Under the pieces are notes generated by a model, which made no database searches, was not told where the DNA came from, and saw only the letters and a list, made by a program, of their open reading frames with translations. The position numbers were made by a program, and so were the translations under genes. Positions 26,101-33,674 of a DNA stretch of 64,000 nucleotides are shown piece by piece; position 1 is the stretch's first letter; the number at the start of each line of letters is the position of its first letter. This DNA comes from Gammaproteobacteria bacterium (lineage in GTDB: Bacteria; Pseudomonadota; Gammaproteobacteria; Steroidobacterales; Foliamicaceae): positions 138,581-202,580 of the forward strand of contig VXSK01000023.1 of NCBI GenBank assembly GCA_009838035.1, in the 5' to 3' direction.

Positions 26101-26165
26101 TCCCAGTGCCGTGACGGATACTCATAGGGCGAGTTGAGAATAGGCTTGTCGAAGAATTGATCCAT
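23154..26165 (-). CDS. Type III-like restriction helicase-endonuclease (Res)
   Basis: A 1003-aa restriction subunit. Superfamily 2 helicase motifs are visible: Walker A GAGKTTVMAMI (about residues 173-183), DEAH in LNDEAHHCY, SATPFFLRGSG (motif III) and QVVGRALRRQS (motif VI). The C-terminal PD-(D/E)xK nuclease reads YIPDFIVLVEDG then LIVEIKGYRGED, so the cleavage domain is intact. In this type the enzyme cuts after Mod-Res complexes meet at unmethylated sites. First gene of a res-mod operon transcribed on the minus strand, the reverse of the usual mod-res order. Confidence 0.9.
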   Translation of the reverse strand: MDQFFDKPILNSPYEYPSRHWELDESGQPTNQILEERRRVSFVTPIPQPKGRNQRKLIFEEQAKALEAEGQQYELAETMNGIRHQVDAWRQELDPNRWKVTPETALLLQHWRSHRFSGIRPFFCQVEAVETAIWLTEVAPKLGQEGRKILDHLAAANEQANPGLSRMALKLATGAGKTTVMAMIIAWQTVNAVRRPTSRRFTRGFLLVTPGITIKDRLRVLQPNDPDSYYGSRELVPSEMLSDLERAKIVITNYHAFMLRERLSLSKGGRSLLQGRGSEIATLETEGQMLQRVTPGLMGIKNIMVLNDEAHHCYREKPPEEDEEGALRGDDLKEAKKNKEAARVWISGLEIVKARLGVERVIDLSATPFFLRGSGYAEGTLFPWTVSDFSLMDAIESGIVKLPRVPIADNIPGEEMPKFRNLWVHIGKKMPRKGRGKGTVLDPLKIPVELQTALEALYGHYEKIFDLWGKAGIEVPPCFIVVCNNTSTSKLLYDYISGFKRANEDGSTTVEQGRLRLFRNFDENGAPLARPHTLLIDSEQLDSGQALDRNFRAAASDEIERFRREIVARTGDRRQAEKLSDQDLLREVMNTVGKAGRLGGDTRCVVSVSMLTEGWDANSVTHVLGVRAFGTQLLCEQVVGRALRRQSYDLNEDGLFDAEYADVFGIPFDFTAEPVIALPVPPRETVQVHAVTPERDACEIRFPRVQGYRVELPDEKLSAKFTADSTLELTPNLVGPTITRNQGIIGEAVDLNLDRLDNVRLPTLLFHLTQRLVETKWRDAGEAPKWHLFGQLKRITRLWIENHLVCKGNTFPAQLMYRELADIACERIRRGIVAHYEDARPIKVVLDPYNPTGSTINVRFATSKLNRWKTDPQRCHVNWAVCDSDWEAEFCRVAESHPQVRTYVKNQGFGFGVPYLYGSKARTYIPDFIVLVEDGRGDDDPLHLIVEIKGYRGEDAKEKKSTMETYWVPGVNRLGAYGRWSFVEFTDVHKIWDEFNATVKGRD

Positions 26166-26477
26166 ACGATTGGACCGTCGGTTCCCCTCCGTTGTTCTTC
26201 CGGGTTGCCCAGTTTGCGCGCGATATTACGCTATTCGGAAACTGACTTCAGCAATGCATCTTGTTTAAGTGGGACTTACGATCAGAATCGTTGTGCTATC
26301 GGGCGTTCGAAGCGCTGTAGTGCTCAATCAAATTCTGAATTCCTGCGCTAGTGTACGGTGAGAATCTGCCGATCAAACATAACTCGGATTATTGCGGAAC
26401 GGTCGCGTCAGGATTCACAAGCCACACGAATAGGAAAGAAAGTACGAGTCGATCATTTCCAAGCTCCTGCACCCAAT
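26166..26477. other. Gene-free gap between the ABC-3C operon and res
   Basis: About 310 bases, A+T-rich compared with flanking core DNA. No open frame here is convincing. It must hold the end of the ABC-3C ATPase transcript and the promoter for res-mod; I could not identify a specific promoter or terminator hairpin. Confidence 0.5.
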
Positions 26478-28337
26478 CTAATTGGAATCGTTCAATCCCG
26501 TGCGCGGGAAAAAACCGTAGCGACCTTGATGAGGGTTTTTTGTGAACCGGATTACGTTGACGTCGCGAGAGACTACGAAGTCCGGCGGAGTTTCGTTCTC
26601 GACAATAATGACCTGCCGGTCCTTTGGCAGACTCATCAGATAGCGGTAGAACATTTCCTTCAAGTCAGTTCCGCGCAAATCGTCGTCATCGCCTTCCGGT
26701 TCCCAGTATGCTAATAGCGGAGAGTCGAGAACGGCAAAGCCCGGATGGGGAAGATTCCGCCCCAAGCAGAATTCCAATAGGCCGATCTTTACGGCAGCGT
26801 GCGTAATCGCGCGAAGACCCTTCCCTGTGCTCCCTCGGTCCTTACCGGATATCTGGATATCCCGTTTGCGCTCATCAAAGAAAACGCGATTAGCGTTTGG
26901 AAAATGCCACTCCTGCAATATTCCTTCGACAGTCTGTGCGAACTCGTCCAGTAAATTCTTCGAAACTTGTGTCTGAGTCACCGAGGTCTCCGGTTGCGCT
27001 CTGTCAAGTTTGGCGCGTTGACTAGTTAGTTGATTCAGGCGGTTTATCTTCTCAATCGAATACCGAACATCCGCCCTCTTCGAGACCAACTGATCGTAAG
27101 ACGCCCGCTCGGTAGATACCGCAGGCGAAGCAATCTCGTTGAGCTCCTTTTCTGACGCTTTGTCCTCCTTTTCAAATTGGACCATTGATTCCTCCAACTC
27201 GCCCCGCTCAGTATTCAGTGTCGCAATCGTATCGCCGAGTTCATGCCGTAGGCGGTTGATCTTGATCATTTCCCCCTGAGCCGCCTCCACTACGGAATCA
27301 GCATTCCCCTCACATTCCGTGTCGAGATGCTGATCGCCAGGCAAGGCGCCACAAAGTGGACAAGAATGTTGCTCAAGATGGACGAAAAGAGTGCCCGACT
27401 CATAAATGGCGGCAAGTCTCACCAAATCTGACTGATAGTGACTATCGAGAAGCCTGAATCGCTTCACAAGCTCTTCTATCTCTTCGATTCTCGCCTTTCG
27501 GTCTCGCAACTCTCTGACCGCAAGACTGCGGCGCTCAAGAATGGCATCTAGTGTCTTCTGGACGGCTTTAAGCGCTTCATTTTGCGCCAATATGGACTTG
27601 TCGAGCCGCTGAAGCTGGTCGTTTAGCTCCTGCTCCTCAACCCCTTCCTCCTCAAGTTCCTCCCGAAGATCGGCAATCATTTGATCCAGCAGTTCCATCT
27701 TGCCGGTATCTTGGTCACGTTGGCTCGACACCTTAGCAGCAGCAATCAAGCCACTGTCATCGGTGCCTGTCACTAGTAGCTTGAAAGTGGCATATTCTGT
27801 TGTAGCCGAAAGTACCTGACCTGATAAGAGCGGAGAAATACTTCGCTGGATTTCTTGCTCGGTGACGACGCATAGTCGTGCCAAATCGCGGAAGCTTAGT
27901 GAACGGGTTTCTCCAGCAGCATTCTTACGCAAGATCTTCTTTTTCAGACCAATACGCTCAAGCAATGCATACGAAAGTGTGTCCTCCCTGTTGGCGCTAT
28001 GTTTGCCTTTGAGGATCTTCGGGTCCAATTGAGGCGAACCGTCGGTTAGCAATTCTTCGGATGCTTGGAAATCTCCGCCCTCGATACTGCGGTCCAGCGT
28101 CAACAGCGGCCAGTCAGCACTCTCTATAGAAAACCTGATGCGGTCATACCCGCTTCTTTCGGGTATGTCCCGCACTGGGGCTTGCTGACCCAGCATGAAG
28201 TCAATGCTCTCAACTACAAAAGACTTCCCGGTCTCAGAAGCACCGCAAATGACATTTAGGCCTGGAACAAATGAAAGATCTGCCAGGGGTTTGTTTGGTC
28301 CGAGAAAAGCAAGATACCGAAGTAGCAAACTGCTCAT
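26478..28337 (-). CDS. ABC-3C system SMC/Rad50-like ATPase (DUF3732 type)
   Basis: A 619-aa ABC ATPase with split nucleotide-binding halves and a coiled-coil hairpin. Walker A is GASETGKS (residues 32-39). Coiled-coil heptads run about 203-300 and 345-410, with CPLCG (Cys326 and Cys329) at the turn, like the zinc hook of Rad50. The C-terminal half has the signature region (ISGKDRGSTGKGLRAI) and Walker B (FAVLDSPLLAYWEPEGDDDD). ABC-three-component systems couple such an ATPase with a small middle component and a nuclease-bearing third protein and are predicted to sense foreign DNA or its replication intermediates. Last gene of a three-gene operon; its ATG overlaps the middle-component stop as ATGA. 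Confidence 0.85.
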   Translation of the reverse strand: MSSLLLRYLAFLGPNKPLADLSFVPGLNVICGASETGKSFVVESIDFMLGQQAPVRDIPERSGYDRIRFSIESADWPLLTLDRSIEGGDFQASEELLTDGSPQLDPKILKGKHSANREDTLSYALLERIGLKKKILRKNAAGETRSLSFRDLARLCVVTEQEIQRSISPLLSGQVLSATTEYATFKLLVTGTDDSGLIAAAKVSSQRDQDTGKMELLDQMIADLREELEEEGVEEQELNDQLQRLDKSILAQNEALKAVQKTLDAILERRSLAVRELRDRKARIEEIEELVKRFRLLDSHYQSDLVRLAAIYESGTLFVHLEQHSCPLCGALPGDQHLDTECEGNADSVVEAAQGEMIKINRLRHELGDTIATLNTERGELEESMVQFEKEDKASEKELNEIASPAVSTERASYDQLVSKRADVRYSIEKINRLNQLTSQRAKLDRAQPETSVTQTQVSKNLLDEFAQTVEGILQEWHFPNANRVFFDERKRDIQISGKDRGSTGKGLRAITHAAVKIGLLEFCLGRNLPHPGFAVLDSPLLAYWEPEGDDDDLRGTDLKEMFYRYLMSLPKDRQVIIVENETPPDFVVSRDVNVIRFTKNPHQGRYGFFPRTGLNDSN

Positions 28338-28831
28338 AACGGCAACTCCGCTTGTGACCTGGTTTGGCTAGGCTGAAACTCAATCGTCCAAGCCTCAAAC
28401 AGACGTTTGACGACGGAATCGAGTTGTTCGACACTCAATTCGTCGAACGTGGTCGCGACCCAATCGGCCCTATTGCGGAGCGCAACAGAGTAGGGTGAAC
28501 TCAAGTTATCGAGAAACGATGTGGCCGAATCCTCCGCTCCGAAAAGAAATCCATTGGCGTGAAGCTCGCGGCGGACTAACGACCTGCTCATCATCAGACG
28601 CAGGCCCGATTCGATCAATCCGCGTCGGACAAGTAATTCGCCAGAACGAAGCGGCAAGGGTGGATGTAGGCTGGGCGGACCATTAGCGTCCGCAGAATGC
28701 ACTGTGAGGTAGTCGTACTGGACGAGCCTACCAAGATCGTGCACCTTAGGATAACTGGCAGTAAGGATTGACAACGCTCGAACGCCAGTTTCTAACGCAC
28801 TGTTGAATGGGCTAGCCTTTCTGCCGGTCAT
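28334..28831 (-). CDS. ABC-3C system middle component
   Basis: A 165-aa helical protein resembling ABC-3C middle components: ALSILTASYPKVHDLGRLVQYDYL at the N terminus followed by SLHPPLPLRSGELLVRRGLI and a C-terminal helix. Such proteins are thought to be winged-helix adaptors linking the ATPase to the effector. I chose ATG 28831 because it overlaps the upstream gene's stop as ATGA; an upstream in-frame ATG would add five residues inside the previous gene. Assignment depends largely on context between the DUF3732 ATPase and the nuclease-domain protein. Confidence 0.75.
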   Translation of the reverse strand: MTGRKASPFNSALETGVRALSILTASYPKVHDLGRLVQYDYLTVHSADANGPPSLHPPLPLRSGELLVRRGLIESGLRLMMSRSLVRRELHANGFLFGAEDSATSFLDNLSSPYSVALRNRADWVATTFDELSVEQLDSVVKRLFEAWTIEFQPSQTRSQAELPL

Positions 28832-29946
28832 GGCTGCTCTGTCCATGTAAGGCGATCGTCATTGGCAAGTTGATGGCAAATACCCTGTTTGTCGGCTACC
28901 CTTGTGACGCTGGCAAGAGCGTTTCCGCTCACATCCATCTGGCCGGCTGCCGATACGGTATTGCGAAGTCTTTCCAAAGCATCGGAATGCTCGGCCTCAC
29001 AAATGTCGATTACGCCGTTGTAAACGTCATCCTGGAGTAAGTCGAAGGTCCGCTCTGGGGTACGATCACGCGCGAAATTTCTTAGCGACTCGGCACTGTA
29101 AAACAGCACGCGCTGGCGATTGTAGTGGTTCTCCAGTTGTGCATGAGACGCCAGTGCTTCGCCTGAGGTCACGGGAAAGCCGAGATGGTCGCCATAGGCT
29201 TGGAGTAATTTTCGAAGATACACACTCTCGGACTCCGTAGGCTTCGATGGAGGCACGTCAGGCTCGTCACGTGGCGGAAAGCCACCTCCGAATCGCGCGG
29301 CATGAAATACTGTTTGGGAGTGTTCCTCCACCAACTGACTAGAATTTCGGTTTTCGAAGATGGCAAAATTGAAGTCGTCAAAATACTTGAGCAGTCCGTC
29401 CTCAAGGGGAGCCTCAATCCCGGCTCCAATTGCGGGTACGCAATGACTCGTCCACTTAGCTCGCACCACCTCCTTGAGGCGACCGGTGTCCCTTAATAGC
29501 CGACCAAGTTGGATTCCCACACCAAGGGGCGCTACGAAAACGTGGCGCTGCGGGACGCGGCACAACTGATTAAATGGCGGTGTACGAAGATACGAATGGT
29601 AGACAATCTTGCCGATTTCCCCGTAAACATCTCCGGGCGTTAGCGCGTGGTTGTAGTGCTTGCACTGGAAACTATCCCAAGGCTTACTGAACCCCTCATT
29701 GGACGAAAAAGCAACCACGTCTAGTCCCAAGTCGCCAGGCCCGGAAAAGCGCTGGATCGATTGATAGGTTCCGTTATCTTTGTGAAAATATAACCATTCT
29801 TCCGTAAATACTTCCCATTCGTCGGGTGACATAACTTGAAGTAAGCGGATTGGCGGAATTGGGATACCGCTCATTACTTGCGCATGCGTAAGCGTTGCCG
29901 AAACCTGCTCCGGTTCTATTTCCCTTAGATTTGGAAAGTCAGTCAC
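28828..29946 (-). CDS. ABC-3C effector with N-terminal PD-(D/E)xK nuclease domain
   Basis: A 372-aa protein, first of the ABC-3C operon. The N-terminal half is a restriction-endonuclease-fold domain: Glu in DEWEVFTEEWL, then GDLGLDVVAF (Asp76) and DSFQCKHY (Gln94, Lys96), an Mrr-like D...QxK catalytic core. The C-terminal half (about residue 230 on; helical, with ALERLRNTVSAAGQ near the end) likely contacts the middle component and ATPase. The nuclease presumably cleaves foreign DNA when the ATPase detects it. All three genes are joined by ATGA overlaps, so expression should be strictly coupled. Confidence 0.82.
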   Translation of the reverse strand: MTDFPNLREIEPEQVSATLTHAQVMSGIPIPPIRLLQVMSPDEWEVFTEEWLYFHKDNGTYQSIQRFSGPGDLGLDVVAFSSNEGFSKPWDSFQCKHYNHALTPGDVYGEIGKIVYHSYLRTPPFNQLCRVPQRHVFVAPLGVGIQLGRLLRDTGRLKEVVRAKWTSHCVPAIGAGIEAPLEDGLLKYFDDFNFAIFENRNSSQLVEEHSQTVFHAARFGGGFPPRDEPDVPPSKPTESESVYLRKLLQAYGDHLGFPVTSGEALASHAQLENHYNRQRVLFYSAESLRNFARDRTPERTFDLLQDDVYNGVIDICEAEHSDALERLRNTVSAAGQMDVSGNALASVTRVADKQGICHQLANDDRLTWTEQP

Positions 29947-30047
29947 ACGTTTGCTCGCATCCTTTTCTGCGCGGAACAGTGTTTTTGTCCGGGAACCAAC
30001 CTGGGACAGAAAAGGTTAGGCGAGGGTTTGGTATCGGCACGTGTTCG

Positions 30048-30410
30048 CTAGTAGGGTGTACCGTCGTTGTGCCCGAATTGCCAACGTCCCTCCTGACCCA
30101 TCACGGCCTGGAGATCGTTATTTGGATAGTTCACCTCATCACCCGTTGCCTGGTTGCCGATTTTCAGGAAAACAACTTCCTTGTCAGTATGGTTAACTAG
30201 GTGATGCGCCTCACCTCCCGCTAGGAAACCGGCGCACTTGCTAGGCACTGGCGGTCGCGCTCCGGAATTCTTAAGGCCGGAAAATCCACCTATCCGACTC
30301 TTCTCACGCTTGGTTGTTTGGCTCGCGTACGGTTCTGGGTTGTTCGACGCTTTGGCGCTTGGCAGTACTTCACCGGCAGCAATTGCCACCAATTGCTGGC
30401 GGTCACCCAT
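30048..30410 (-). pseudogene. Decayed second copy of the cupin gene, internal deletion
   Basis: The predicted 120-aa product matches the start and end of the intact cupin at 36189-36668 but lacks about 40 residues from the middle, exactly the part with the metal-binding His-rich beta strands (LMHAHSKQDEL in the intact copy). N- and C-terminal halves align closely (for example EAHHLVNHTDKEVVFLKIG), and similarity continues about 25 bases upstream of the start codon. The frame is still open, so a peptide may be made, but it cannot form the cupin barrel. Confidence 0.8.
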
Positions 30411-30825
30411 TATTTCAACCCCCCTCTAGACTGACGATGGGCGATTATAGGTGCTGATATTTCCCCCATAAACCAGTCCATTCAGGCTAAGGATTTCCCG
30501 CTATTCTGAAACCGATGTTGTTCCTCTTTTTGGGTGGACTGGATTAGGCAGAAAAACCACCGCATCCTTCGCGTGGATTTCATCTCTTCGGGAAAGCACA
30601 TCTACTGGAAGATCGCATAGAGTAGCAATGCTTAATCTTGCTCCTCTTTGTCCAACTCAGCTCTATCCGCCATGAATTTCGGGTTCGTCTGCATCATGGT
30701 CTGCGGGATCCAGTTTGTCGCCGAACAATCTTCGTTGGGTTAGCCGAAGTCAAGTAACGTTGTGGCTTTTGCCACAAGAATCAATGAGACTGCCGACAAA
30801 GAGCAGCAGTAGTATATGAGCCCCT
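30411..30825. other. Gene-free stretch upstream of the DUF4268-type nuclease gene
   Basis: About 415 bases with no supported gene. The first 30 bases resemble the region upstream of the intact cupin (GGCGATTATAG-type sequence). The rest should contain the promoter of the plus-strand nuclease operon, but I could not pick a reliable -35/-10 pair. Confidence 0.5.
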
Positions 30826-31986
30826 ATGTTTAAGGTGAACCTGTCGGAGAATCGCCTCGTCCGGCTTGAGAAACGGCGTTTTATCGATCTGAACCTGCAA
30901 GAGCGGCCCCATCTTCAGGAGTGGCTGGTGCAAACGCCGGAGGCGCTTGGCGAGGAACTTCTGGTCATTCAGAAGGAGTTCGACGGCTTCGCGGACACCC
31001 GCGAGCGGCTCGATTTGCTGGCGCTTGACAAGGGAGGACGGCTGGTGGTCGTCGAGAACAAGCTCGACGATTCCGGCCGCGATGTTGTATGGCAGGCACT
31101 CAAGTACGTGGCCTACTGCTCCAGCCTTAAGAAGGCGGAGATCGTCGAAATCTATCAGAAGTACCTCGACCGGTGGTTAGACGGCCAGAACGCAGTGGCA
31201 AACCTGTGCGAATTCCTCGACATTGAAGATCTAGACGACACGGTGCTCAACGCGGGCAACGAGCAACGGTTGATATTGGTCGCGGCGAACTTTCGAAAGG
31301 AAGTCACGGCGACCGTACTGTGGCTGATCGGACACGGGGTTCAGGCGCAGTGTTTCCGGGTGTTGCCGTATAGCTTCGGTGAGGAGATTCTGATCGACCT
31401 GCAACAGATCATCCCGACGCCCGAGGCGGCGGATTACATGATCGGAATGGCTGCGAAGGAATCAGAGGAAAAATCTGTACAGGGCACCCAAAAGCGCCGC
31501 CAGGAGATGCGCCGGGCCTTCTGGACAAGGACGCTGGAGGAGCTGCGGTCCCGCAACATTGCGCGGTACGCCAACATCAGCCCTTCGAAGGATCACTGGC
31601 TGAGTAGCGCCACCGGCGTGTCAAGCTGTGGATTCAGCCTGATTTTCTTGAAGAGCGAGGCGCGCGTTGAACTTTACCTCGCGCGTGCCGAGGCAAGTGA
31701 GAACAAATGGATTTTTGATCGGCTTGAACGGGATAGGCAGGAAATCGAAGAGCGTTTTGGCGCCGAACTCAAATGGCAAAGACTGGACGACAAGAAGGCG
31801 AGCAGAATCTCTCACGCACATCCGTTCGATGGCTATGACGACGAGAACTGGCCCGCGATGATCGAGTGGCTGTGCCAGCACTTCGTCAAGCTGGAGGACG
31901 CGTTCGCGGAACCGCTCGCGCGTCTGAACCCGCGCTTGAGGTCTCAGGACGGTATTTCGCCCGGCAATGGGAGCGATTCTCGCTGA
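30826..31986 (+). CDS. PD-(D/E)xK nuclease-domain protein with DUF4268-like C terminus
   Basis: A 386-aa protein. The N-terminal domain has the core RLDLLALDKGGRLVVVENKL, giving Asp63 and Glu77-x-Lys79, a standard PD-(D/E)xK active site related to NucS/DUF91-like nucleases; an aromatic helix (QALKYVAYCSSL) follows. The C-terminal part (about residue 220 on) resembles DUF4268: RRAFWTRTLEELRS, KDHWLSSATGVSS, YDDENWPAMIEWLCQ. Proteins of this type are common in defence islands, and DNA cleavage is probable but unproved. It lies on the opposite strand from the ABC-3C operon and 60 bases before the LysM-NERD gene, so the two may be co-expressed. Higher GC than the CBASS and ABC-3C genes suggests a separate origin. 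Confidence 0.75.
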   Translation: MFKVNLSENRLVRLEKRRFIDLNLQERPHLQEWLVQTPEALGEELLVIQKEFDGFADTRERLDLLALDKGGRLVVVENKLDDSGRDVVWQALKYVAYCSSLKKAEIVEIYQKYLDRWLDGQNAVANLCEFLDIEDLDDTVLNAGNEQRLILVAANFRKEVTATVLWLIGHGVQAQCFRVLPYSFGEEILIDLQQIIPTPEAADYMIGMAAKESEEKSVQGTQKRRQEMRRAFWTRTLEELRSRNIARYANISPSKDHWLSSATGVSSCGFSLIFLKSEARVELYLARAEASENKWIFDRLERDRQEIEERFGAELKWQRLDDKKASRISHAHPFDGYDDENWPAMIEWLCQHFVKLEDAFAEPLARLNPRLRSQDGISPGNGSDSR

Positions 31987-32046
31987 GTCTCGTACGCATC
32001 GCGGATCCGTGTCGCCGGTACCGAGGGAAGCGATCACTCACGGGCA

Positions 32047-33060
32047 ATGAGCGAAACGATAGTAGTACACGTTGAGTCGGGAGAAACGCTCTCGAAAATT
32101 GCCGCGCGGCATGGCGTCACCGTCGAGCAATTGCAGGAATGGAATCGGATCGAAGAGGCGGACTATGTGCAGGTGGGTCAGAGAATCGTCGTCCACGAGG
32201 CGGTGGTTGCGCCTGGATGGGACGACGCAGCTGGCGCTTGGAGCGGGTGGCTGGGAGCAGCACTCGTCTTGGTGGCGCTGCTACTTCTGTTTCGCCCCAA
32301 ACGCAGAACCCCAACTTCGACGCCTGATACCCGAGTCTCGTCACCGACAGAGGCACCGTATCGGCACGGTTCGAAACCCATTGCGGTATTGCGGACATCC
32401 GCGCCAAAGGTAAACGCCGGCGAGCGACGGGTCCAAAAGGTGTTGACGAGGCGTTACCGGGACTGGCCGCTGCTCAATAACGTGCTGCTTCGCTCTGGAG
32501 GAGGGACGGCACAGATCGATCACATCCTCATATCGCCCGCCGGGGTATTCGTGATCGAGACCAAGGACATGGGCGGATGGATATTCGCAAGCCCCGGGCA
32601 GCAAAGGTGGACGCAAACATTCAGGGCGGGCCGCTGGTCCCGCATGATGGGAATCAAGTCGAAGCGATTCACTTTCTACAATCCACTGCTGCAGAACGAA
32701 GGACACGCGAAGGCCCTGGTCAAACTCGGCGTCGTTGGTCCTTGGGAGCTTAGGCCCGTCGCCGTGTTCGTGGGCGACGCCGAGCTGAAAACGGAGGAGA
32801 AGTTCGTGCGGTTTGAAGAGCACGAGGATATGGCAAAGCGGTTCCGTGGCTGGCGCATGCGAGGCGTCGTCTGCATGAGCCTGGCGGAGTTGCACCGCTA
32901 CATCAACTTCTCCGTTCGCGCTTCGTCGAGTCGAAGCCTGACGCGAGAGAGGATGGAGGCGATCCGGGCAAAGATAACGACGGCTGCCCTGCCTGTGACC
33001 GCGGAGACTCACGCCAGACATGTGGAGTTCGCCCGGTCGGCGAAGAGGGCATCGTGGTAA
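32047..33060 (+). CDS. LysM-membrane-NERD nuclease-domain protein
   Basis: A 337-aa protein with three clear parts. Residues 4-50 are a LysM peptidoglycan-binding repeat (VESGETLSKIAARHGVTVEQ, then VQVGQRIVVH). Residues 65-82 are a single hydrophobic span followed by RPKRR, which predicts N terminus outside and C terminus in the cytoplasm. From about 122 comes a NERD domain: GERRV, QIDHILISPAGVFVIETKD, with Asp158 and Glu171-x-Lys173 as a PD-(D/E)xK-like centre. No signal peptide precedes the LysM. The fusion would tether a cytoplasmic nuclease domain under the cell wall, a position suited to meeting incoming DNA. Its stop overlaps the next gene as TAATG. Function is inferred. Confidence 0.75.
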   Translation: MSETIVVHVESGETLSKIAARHGVTVEQLQEWNRIEEADYVQVGQRIVVHEAVVAPGWDDAAGAWSGWLGAALVLVALLLLFRPKRRTPTSTPDTRVSSPTEAPYRHGSKPIAVLRTSAPKVNAGERRVQKVLTRRYRDWPLLNNVLLRSGGGTAQIDHILISPAGVFVIETKDMGGWIFASPGQQRWTQTFRAGRWSRMMGIKSKRFTFYNPLLQNEGHAKALVKLGVVGPWELRPVAVFVGDAELKTEEKFVRFEEHEDMAKRFRGWRMRGVVCMSLAELHRYINFSVRASSSRSLTRERMEAIRAKITTAALPVTAETHARHVEFARSAKRASW

Positions 33061-33614
33061 TGAAGCGCAATATCGCATGTCTGGGCTGGGGTTCTCTAAT
33101 CTGGGATCCTCGAAGTCTGCCAATCCAGCGGTACTGGTTCGATGACGGTCCGCTGATTCCAGTCGAATTCGCGCGTCAATCCAAGGACGATCGAATCACA
33201 CTGGTCATCTCGCCTGACGCCCGCCCCGTGCGATCGCTATGGACCCTTATGGACAGCGATAGTCTCGAAGTCGCGATAAAACAGTTGAAGCGGCGGGAAG
33301 AAACAACGAAGGACAACATCGGCGATTGGTCGAAGGGACAGGATTCTCCCGCCGAGATTCCTAAGCTGAGCGAGTGGACGCGTGCAAGAAATATCGACTC
33401 GGTCATCTGGACGGCGTTACCGCCAGGGCTCAAGGGCAATGAAAATGAGCAACCTAGTGTGGAAGACGTACTACGGTACCTTCGGGAGCTAACCGGGACA
33501 GCAAGAGACGCTGCAGAACAATACATTCGTCGGGCACCTCGGCAGATTGATACTGCGTATCGGAGACGGATCGAAGCCGAGCTCTATTGGCTACCAAGGG
33601 ACGGAAACAAGTAG
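33060..33614 (+). CDS. Uncharacterised protein with GGCT/AIG2-like N terminus
   Basis: A 184-aa cytoplasmic protein. The opening CLGWGSLIWDPRSLPI resembles the YGSL loop of gamma-glutamylcyclotransferase/AIG2-like folds, which bind glutamyl groups; no enzyme function is proven for this branch. The C-terminal helix (ARDAAEQYIRRAPRQID) is basic. The ATG at 33060 overlaps the stop of the LysM-NERD gene (TAATG), implying coupling; a GTG two codons earlier is less likely. Tight pairing suggests the two act together. I do not recognise a named family member. Confidence 0.6.
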   Translation: MKRNIACLGWGSLIWDPRSLPIQRYWFDDGPLIPVEFARQSKDDRITLVISPDARPVRSLWTLMDSDSLEVAIKQLKRREETTKDNIGDWSKGQDSPAEIPKLSEWTRARNIDSVIWTALPPGLKGNENEQPSVEDVLRYLRELTGTARDAAEQYIRRAPRQIDTAYRRRIEAELYWLPRDGNK

Positions 33615-33674
33615 ATGCATAGCAGAGCGTTCGCGAGTTGCAGCGGAAGGTTGCATTAGTTACTCGGATTGCCA

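Noticed and set aside
20353..26165. Phase-variable restriction-modification through simple repeats
   Set aside because: No homopolymer or short tandem repeat tract of useful length is visible in mod or res.
29895..30200. Plus-strand frame opposite the decayed cupin
   Set aside because: Antisense to a recognisable cupin remnant; no independent support.
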